Assembly: GCA_030691225.1 (NCBI GenBank)
Contig: JAUYES010000689.1
Coordinates: 1 to 6,714, forward strand
Length of the DNA: 6,714 nucleotides
DNA from: Holophaga sp.
GTDB lineage: Bacteria > Acidobacteriota > Holophagae > Holophagales > Holophagaceae
Direction of reading: 5' to 3'
A program made the translations under genes and the position numbers. Positions 1 to 6,714 of this stretch are shown here, in pieces (positions within the stretch are counted from its first letter, which is position 1; each line of letters begins with the position of its first letter). The notes under the pieces are model-generated. The model was not told the origin of the DNA and searched no databases. It saw nothing but the letters and a program-made list of their open reading frames with translations.

Positions 1-3380
<3,380 letters not shown>

Positions 3381-3384
3381 CTTT

Positions 3385-3430
3385 CTTCCCGTTCTTCACG
3401 GCTTTTCGAGAGACCATTTTTCACGGGAAG
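3385..3430. repeat. 8-bp inverted repeat in convergent intergenic region
   Basis: CTTCCCGT at 3385-3392 is the exact inverse complement of ACGGGAAG at 3423-3430, enclosing a 30-base loop. Within the left part, CCGT-TCTTC-ACGG (3389-3401) can form a smaller hairpin followed by CTTTT, a weak candidate + strand terminator for the rodA-ligA-exonuclease run. The two structures share bases and exclude each other. Neither is a textbook terminator: the long stem is not followed by a T tract on either strand. Confidence 0.4.
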
Positions 3431-3483
3431 GCGCGAAAAAGGGAAGCACAGACTGCGCTCCATAATTATTCAAAATGGTCCTC
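3408..3483. repeat. Inverted repeat spanning the 3' end of the - strand operon
   Basis: GACCATTTT at 3412-3420 matches AAAATGGTC at 3472-3480 as a perfect 9-bp inverted repeat. GAG (3408-3410) and CTC (3481-3483) extend it if A3411 is bulged. The right arm covers the last codons and stop of the exported-protein gene, so the - strand transcript could fold its end back onto itself. The arms interlock with the 3385-3430 repeat, so both cannot form as simple stems at once. Confidence 0.4.
3436..3460 (-). terminator. Weak candidate intrinsic terminator for the - strand operon
   Basis: Read on the - strand just after the stop of the last gene, GAGCGCA-GTC-TGTGCTT forms a short stem of up to seven pairs, two of them G-T wobbles, with a three-base loop. 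CCCTTTTT follows at once. Position and T tract are right for an intrinsic terminator, but the stem is weak, so this is only a candidate. Confidence 0.35.
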
Positions 3484-3916
3484 CCGCGGGAGCGGAGCCG
3501 GCCGTTCCGTCGATGAGTTCCCGAAGTCGCCAAACGCCATCGGTCTCGACCCACCGCAACAGAAAGGCGCGGCGTGAAGCATCCTGAGGCAGGAGACCGC
3601 CGCCCTTGCTGGTGAGCAATAATTCCACCGTCTGGAAGGCCTGGTGTCCCTTCACGTCAATCTGATTGGAGAAGACCGTCACGCCGATCTTTTCGCGACG
3701 CAGCACCCCCAACAGGTAGAGCTTGGCGGCGTTGCGATCCATCCCTTCGGGCCCGGCGAACTGCGGGTCCAACCGCTCGATCACTGCAGCGGCATCACCG
3801 GTTTCCGTGCCCTTCACGCAGGCCTCGAAGGCTCGCTTCACGCGGACTTCAGGGCGGTCCGAGGCACAGGCCAGGGAAAGAACGGAGAGCAAAAGCAGGG
3901 TGCGAAACGCGTTCAT
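3470..3916 (-). CDS. Small exported or lipid-anchored NTF2-like protein
   Basis: This 148-aa protein opens with a signal sequence: MNAFR, a leucine-rich core (about residues 6-15), then SLACASD. The cysteine at 17 could be lipidated, but SLAC is not a canonical lipobox (Ser at -3, Leu at -2). ACA-SD would also suit signal peptidase I, so the anchor is undecided. The mature part has the look of a SnoaL/DUF4440-type NTF2-like fold: an early helix with an A..ACVKGTETGDAAAV pattern, DPQF, and a final strand with WRLREL. No catalytic residues are evident; a binding or envelope role is possible. The ATG at 3916 is chosen over an in-frame TTG 16 codons upstream because GAGGA lies six bases before it and the signal peptide begins there. 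It is the last gene of the - strand run, 48 bases after its neighbour. Confidence 0.75.
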   Translation of the reverse strand: MNAFRTLLLLSVLSLACASDRPEVRVKRAFEACVKGTETGDAAAVIERLDPQFAGPEGMDRNAAKLYLLGVLRREKIGVTVFSNQIDVKGHQAFQTVELLLTSKGGGLLPQDASRRAFLLRWVETDGVWRLRELIDGTAGSAPAGGPF

Positions 3917-3922
3917 GGGAAA

Positions 3923-3927
3923 TCCTC
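3923..3927 (-). promoter_or_regulatory. Ribosome binding site fixing the start of the exported protein
   Basis: GAGGA on the - strand ends six bases before the ATG at 3914-3916. The upstream TTG alternative at 3964 has no comparable site, so this decides the start. Confidence 0.65.
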
Positions 3928-3964
3928 GCGGAGGCCATGAAAGGGTACACCCAGCCGATATCAA

Positions 3965-4474
3965 TCAACTCGCTACCGCAAGGGTTTGCTCCGTGCGGTG
4001 CAGGAAGGCTTCGATCCCCTCTCGCCAGGCCACGGGAACGCCCTTTTGCCAGGGCGAAGGAGCGGTCCAAAGTCCCAACATGTCTTCGGGGCAACCCACA
4101 CATTCGTAGAGCGTCTCGACGGCAACGCCGAGGGCTTCCAGGCTGAGCGGAGCCTCCATCAGATCGCGCAGCAGGGCCACCCGCCAGCGGTCCTGGGCCT
4201 TGGCCCAGCGCTGGCCTCCAGGGCGCGGAGCCTTGCCCGTGACTTCAGCCGCGGCGCGCCAGAGGCAGGCTTCAAAGGTGATCAACTCTGGGTCAATGAG
4301 GGCTCCCAAGTGCAAACAGGCTTCCCCGGTGAAGTCAGAATCCCGCACCCAGCTTTGAATTTCTTCAGGCTTCAAGAACCCAAAATCGTAGCCCACCACC
4401 ACTTCGTCCCAACCGATGGGCGCAAGGTTCGGGGATTGCCGTTGCAGCAGGGCCAACCAGTTTCCGATCACCAT
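3965..4474 (-). CDS. Hypothetical protein, possibly DUF2247-like
   Basis: I do not recognise this 169-aa protein with confidence. It is a soluble, probably mostly helical protein without signal peptide or membrane segment, and is rich in tryptophan and acidic residues. Notable segments are WDEVVVGYDFGFLKPEEIQSW (about 22-42), an ELITFEACLWRAAAEV helix in the middle, and DRWRVALLRDL followed by CPEDMLGLW toward the C-terminus. The spacing of an N-terminal W..V..GY.FGFL, a W..ALL helix and a late PEDM recalls DUF2247, a bacterial family of unknown function, but this is from memory and weak. No metal-binding or catalytic pattern stands out. It starts 30 bases after the ureohydrolase gene and has a perfect ribosome binding site, suggesting that it is translated well and independently. 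Co-transcription with the upstream genes is likely. Confidence 0.8.
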   Translation of the reverse strand: MVIGNWLALLQRQSPNLAPIGWDEVVVGYDFGFLKPEEIQSWVRDSDFTGEACLHLGALIDPELITFEACLWRAAAEVTGKAPRPGGQRWAKAQDRWRVALLRDLMEAPLSLEALGVAVETLYECVGCPEDMLGLWTAPSPWQKGVPVAWREGIEAFLHRTEQTLAVAS

Positions 4475-4478
4475 GGTT

Positions 4479-4488
4479 TCACCTCCTT
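4479..4488 (-). promoter_or_regulatory. Full-consensus Shine-Dalgarno sequence
   Basis: AAGGAGGTGA on the - strand is a ten-base match to the anti-Shine-Dalgarno end of 16S rRNA. Its GGAGG core sits seven bases before the ATG of the 169-aa hypothetical protein. It is the strongest ribosome binding site in the window and confirms that start. Confidence 0.9.
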
Positions 4489-4504
4489 TTTGGGTAGCAG
4501 CGTC

Positions 4505-5446
4505 TTATGCGAGAAGTTGCAATGCCAAGTGGGCGGCCACGCGAGCCGATTCTTCTCCACCCACCAGAACTGGAGCCAGTTCCATGACATCGGCCCCCAC
4601 AAAGGGCCGACTCCAGCGGTGAACATGGCGGAGCCATGAAATCAATTCCATGACCGAAAGCCCTCCTGGCACGGGTTCGGCCACCGCTGAACAAAAGGCA
4701 GGATCCAACACATCCAAGTCCAGGCTCACGTATGCAGGGCCCTGACCCACGCGCGCGAGATCGCCGTGGAGTTGACTGCTCAGGCGAGGATCCTTCAAAT
4801 CCCACGGGGTCCACATGTGAACACCGGACTCGCGCAGGAATGCCAATTCCCCATCCTCGAAACGAGGGGCGCGCAGGCCCACTTGCACGGTGCGGTTGGG
4901 ATCCACCAAGCCTTCCACAATGGCCTGGCGAACCCAGGTGCCGTGATGAAACGGAGAACCCCAGACCTCGCCATGGCCCGCATCGGGGTGAGCATCAAAG
5001 TGGAGCAGGCCCAAGGGGCCGTGGTGGCGAGCGTGGGCTCGCAGGGCGCCCAGGGTCATTAGGTGATCGCCGCCCAGCAGCAGTGTGCGAGCGCCTTGAG
5101 CGATCCAAGCACTGCACGTGTCTTCCACCGCGCCGAGCGCTTCCTGCATATCGAGGGGTCGCGTGGGAGCGTTCCCACCATCCACCCAACCTTGGGCCGC
5201 AACGTTGCGGGGATCTTCTTCGGGGCCCTGCAGGCGCAAGGGCATGGGCAAACGCCCCAACCCTAGAGAAGCCGTGCGGATAGCCCACGGTCCCATCCGG
5301 GCGCCGGGGCGATTGAGCACACCGCCATCGTAAGGCGCGCCGAGCACCACACCAGCTACTGGTCCGGGTTCAGGGTCATGGGGTAAACCAAGAAAGGGTG
5401 TTAATCCCGATCGGAGATTATCGAGCAGGGCTTCGGCTGGATTCAT
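4505..5446 (-). CDS. Agmatinase/arginase-family ureohydrolase
   Basis: Members of this family use two Mn2+ ions to hydrolyse guanidino groups, releasing urea (or formamide) from agmatine, arginine, guanidinobutyrate or related substrates. In this 313-aa protein the metal ligands are all visible: H128 in GGDH, D151, H153 and D155 in DAHPD, D243 and D245 in SLDLDVLDP. The N-terminal G.PYD.G..NRPGAR.GP..IR block (37-57) is typical of agmatinases and guanidinobutyrases. D286 and E289 in DVMEL complete the core. The loop after DPAF reads CSAVAEPVPGGL rather than the usual APGTGTPE.GGL, so the substrate is uncertain and no gene symbol is given. The ATG at 5446 is preferred over a TTG two codons upstream: it overlaps the stop of the acyltransferase gene as ATGA and has GAGGA six bases before it, whereas the TTG would touch the binding site. 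Confidence 0.9.
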   Translation of the reverse strand: MNPAEALLDNLRSGLTPFLGLPHDPEPGPVAGVVLGAPYDGGVLNRPGARMGPWAIRTASLGLGRLPMPLRLQGPEEDPRNVAAQGWVDGGNAPTRPLDMQEALGAVEDTCSAWIAQGARTLLLGGDHLMTLGALRAHARHHGPLGLLHFDAHPDAGHGEVWGSPFHHGTWVRQAIVEGLVDPNRTVQVGLRAPRFEDGELAFLRESGVHMWTPWDLKDPRLSSQLHGDLARVGQGPAYVSLDLDVLDPAFCSAVAEPVPGGLSVMELISWLRHVHRWSRPFVGADVMELAPVLVGGEESARVAAHLALQLLA

Positions 5447-6156
5447 GCGCAATCCTCAATGACTTGGCGGGGATGGATGCCTTCTCGAATGCCTTCGACC
5501 CAGGCTGCCTCCGTTGCAAATTCGCGGGGATGGATCACGGCTCCAGGGCGCACACGCACCACCGTTGAAGGCCTTCGACACAAGCCACCGATGTGAGAAA
5601 GCAATTCGTCATCGCCCACCCAGGGATAGTAGGCGTGCTCGCTGGCCAGATTCAGAGTCAGGACCGGCACCTGCATGCGATAAGCGAGGCGCAGACCGCC
5701 TTTATACAGGGGCGCTAGGCCCTCGCCAACGGTCGTAGTGCCTTCGGGAAAGAGCAGAAAGTTGCGACCTGCGGCCAATTCACGGCGCAACCCCATAAGC
5801 GCCGTGGCGCGATTCGAGGGATCTTCCCGCCGCACAAACCGCACGCCCGCCTTCCGCACGCCGCGGCCCACCACGGGGTAGTCGGCCACCTCGCGTTTTG
5901 CCAACAGACCGCTGGGGCGAAGGGACATCAACACCATGGGATCCAGCCAACTCAGGTGATTCGCCACCCACAGTTGCCCCCCCACAGGCAAGGCACCTTC
6001 CACTCGAACCTCCACCCGCAAATGGCGCAACAACCGCTGACACCAAGGGGAAAGGATCGCGTGAGGGTTCCGCGACAAGGACAAACGGCCCATGGCCCAC
6101 AAGGTGTCGGCCATAACTGCGGAAATCCGCAAGGCAGGGTGGCATTTGGACGGCAT
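5443..6156 (-). CDS. PlsC-type (lysophospholipid-like) acyltransferase
   Basis: The 237-aa protein is a glycerolipid acyltransferase of the PlsC/LPLAT superfamily, membrane-associated enzymes that transfer a fatty acyl chain from acyl-ACP or acyl-CoA to a lyso-lipid hydroxyl. Motif I is NHLSWLD with catalytic H67 and D72. A motif II-like GVRFVRRED (104-112), motif III FPEGTT (136-141) and YKGG with a late VPVL strand (163-166) follow in the expected order. Length is normal for 1-acylglycerol-3-phosphate or lyso-ornithine-lipid acyltransferases; sequence alone does not separate these. The ATG overlaps the stop of the preceding GNAT gene (TAATG) and lacks a good ribosome binding site of its own, suggesting translation by re-initiation. 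A downstream Met15 is a possible alternative start. The stop overlaps the ureohydrolase start by four bases. Confidence 0.92.
   Translation of the reverse strand: MPSKCHPALRISAVMADTLWAMGRLSLSRNPHAILSPWCQRLLRHLRVEVRVEGALPVGGQLWVANHLSWLDPMVLMSLRPSGLLAKREVADYPVVGRGVRKAGVRFVRREDPSNRATALMGLRRELAAGRNFLLFPEGTTTVGEGLAPLYKGGLRLAYRMQVPVLTLNLASEHAYYPWVGDDELLSHIGGLCRRPSTVVRVRPGAVIHPREFATEAAWVEGIREGIHPRQVIEDCA
5453..5457 (-). promoter_or_regulatory. Ribosome binding site fixing the ureohydrolase start
   Basis: GAGGA on the - strand lies inside the end of the acyltransferase gene, six bases before the ATG at 5444-5446. It supports the ATGA-overlap start and argues against the adjacent TTG. Confidence 0.65.
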
Positions 6157-6692
6157 TAGGAAACCAAGCGAAGTCGGGTGTAGCGTCCACGCAGTTTTTC
6201 CAAATCACCCTTATCGATCACGGACCAAAGCCGAAGATCGCCCTTGCGGTAATAGTCATGCACCTCGGAAACCACCCGAGCACCCAGAGCCTGATGAACG
6301 CTGCGGGCATCCTGATTATCGGGCTCTACCAGGAAGCGACATTCGTCCATGTCCTCTTCCAGGAGTTTCTTCACCATGGCCCGCAGCAGCAAATAATTGA
6401 CGCGGGTCTTTTGGTACTCAGGCAAGACCGCCAGGGTGGCGCAGTAATTCACTTTGCCGTTGGGGAAATTCAACACATAGCCAACGGCCCGGTCGCCCTC
6501 TAAGGCCACGAAGCACCAGTCGGCGTAGAGCTCCGTGCAGAGGCGCAGGTAGTGTGGGCAGAGCTCTCCGGTCAGATCGTCTTTCCAAAGGGCAGCCTCG
6601 AGGCCCTGCAGTGCCTGAAAATCAGAAGAGACCAAGGGTCGCACGATGAAGCGACTGGTATCGGTGGTGTTCGCAAGCTGGATTGGGGCCAT
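6156..6692 (-). CDS. GNAT-family N-acyltransferase with atypical cofactor loop
   Basis: This 178-aa cytoplasmic protein has the GNAT fold, whose members transfer an acetyl or other acyl group from CoA (or ACP) to an amine. The layout is FIVRPLVSSDFQAL (strand 1 and helix 1, about 15-28), FVALEGDRAVGYVL (61-74), TLAVLPEYQ (86-94), a helix NYLLLRAMVKKLLEE (99-113), then VEPDNQDARSVHQALGARVV (about 122-141) and YYRKGDLRLW at the end. The cofactor-binding loop normally reads Q/R..G.G/A; here Q94-K-T-R-V-N99 has neither glycine, so acyl-CoA binding may be altered. The substrate is unknown. The start at 6692 is secured by TAGGAGGTG six bases upstream. It leads the visible - strand run and its stop overlaps the PlsC-type gene start; more genes could lie upstream beyond the window. 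Confidence 0.85.
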   Translation of the reverse strand: MAPIQLANTTDTSRFIVRPLVSSDFQALQGLEAALWKDDLTGELCPHYLRLCTELYADWCFVALEGDRAVGYVLNFPNGKVNYCATLAVLPEYQKTRVNYLLLRAMVKKLLEEDMDECRFLVEPDNQDARSVHQALGARVVSEVHDYYRKGDLRLWSVIDKGDLEKLRGRYTRLRLVS

Positions 6693-6696
6693 GGGG

Positions 6697-6705
6697 CACC
6701 TCCTA
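6697..6705 (-). promoter_or_regulatory. Strong Shine-Dalgarno sequence of the GNAT gene
   Basis: TAGGAGGTG on the - strand places its AGGAGG core a normal distance before the ATG at 6690-6692. The window ends nine bases further on, so no promoter can be judged. Confidence 0.85.
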
Positions 6706-6714
6706 CATCCGCAA

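Noticed and set aside
3481..3492. Perfect 12-bp palindrome CTCCCGCGGGAG.
   Set aside because: A 12-bp palindrome is expected about once or twice by chance in a window of this size, and this one lies in coding sequence.
3917..3964. Longer N-terminus for the exported protein starting at a TTG at 3964.
   Set aside because: The extension would put 16 residues before the signal peptide and has no ribosome binding site, unlike the ATG at 3916.
3986..4639. A 217-codon + strand frame opposite the hypothetical protein and the ureohydrolase end.
   Set aside because: It crosses two - strand genes with good ribosome binding sites, one with clear catalytic motifs, and shows no domain of its own.

Overview
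The window is a gene-dense stretch of bacterial chromosome with moderately high GC (roughly 60%), strong AGGAGG-type ribosome binding sites and tightly packed genes. An NAD+-dependent DNA ligase places it in Bacteria. A RodA-type wall polymerase suggests a rod-shaped cell with peptidoglycan. A phylum cannot be fixed from the sequence alone. Overall style (RodA next to LigA, GC, small exported protein) would fit an Acidobacteriota/Holophagae-like or similar Gram-negative environmental lineage, but this is only an impression.

Left half, + strand (1-3380): a compact operon-like run. It holds the 3' two-thirds of a rodA-type SEDS glycosyltransferase gene (cut by the window edge), complete ligA (NAD+ DNA ligase, 664 aa) one base later, and a DEDDh 3'-5' exonuclease whose GTG start overlaps the ligA stop by four bases (GTGA). 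The ligase and exonuclease make sense together in DNA replication or repair; RodA is probably a neighbour by gene order only.

Middle (3381-3469): a short convergent intergenic region, purine/pyrimidine-skewed, with several competing inverted repeats. They include a weak terminator-like hairpin for the - strand and a sequence that looks like a degenerate dispersed repeat.

Right half, - strand, read from 6692 down to 3470: a five-gene run. The order is a GNAT-fold acyltransferase, a PlsC-type acyltransferase (TAATG overlap), an agmatinase/arginase-family ureohydrolase (ATGA overlap), an unrecognised cytoplasmic protein (30-base gap, perfect Shine-Dalgarno) and a small exported or lipid-anchored NTF2-like protein (48-base gap). 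The first three are translationally coupled. Two acyltransferases beside an enzyme that makes an amine product invites, but does not prove, a role in amine or amino-acid acylation (aminolipid-like) metabolism.

No RNA genes, insertion sequences, CRISPR arrays, attachment sites or phage genes were seen, and no gene-free stretch exceeds about 90 bases. Most of the window is ordinary core genome. The points most worth following up are the coupled acyltransferase-ureohydrolase cluster, the atypical GNAT cofactor loop, the atypical ureohydrolase substrate loop and the unknown 169-aa protein.
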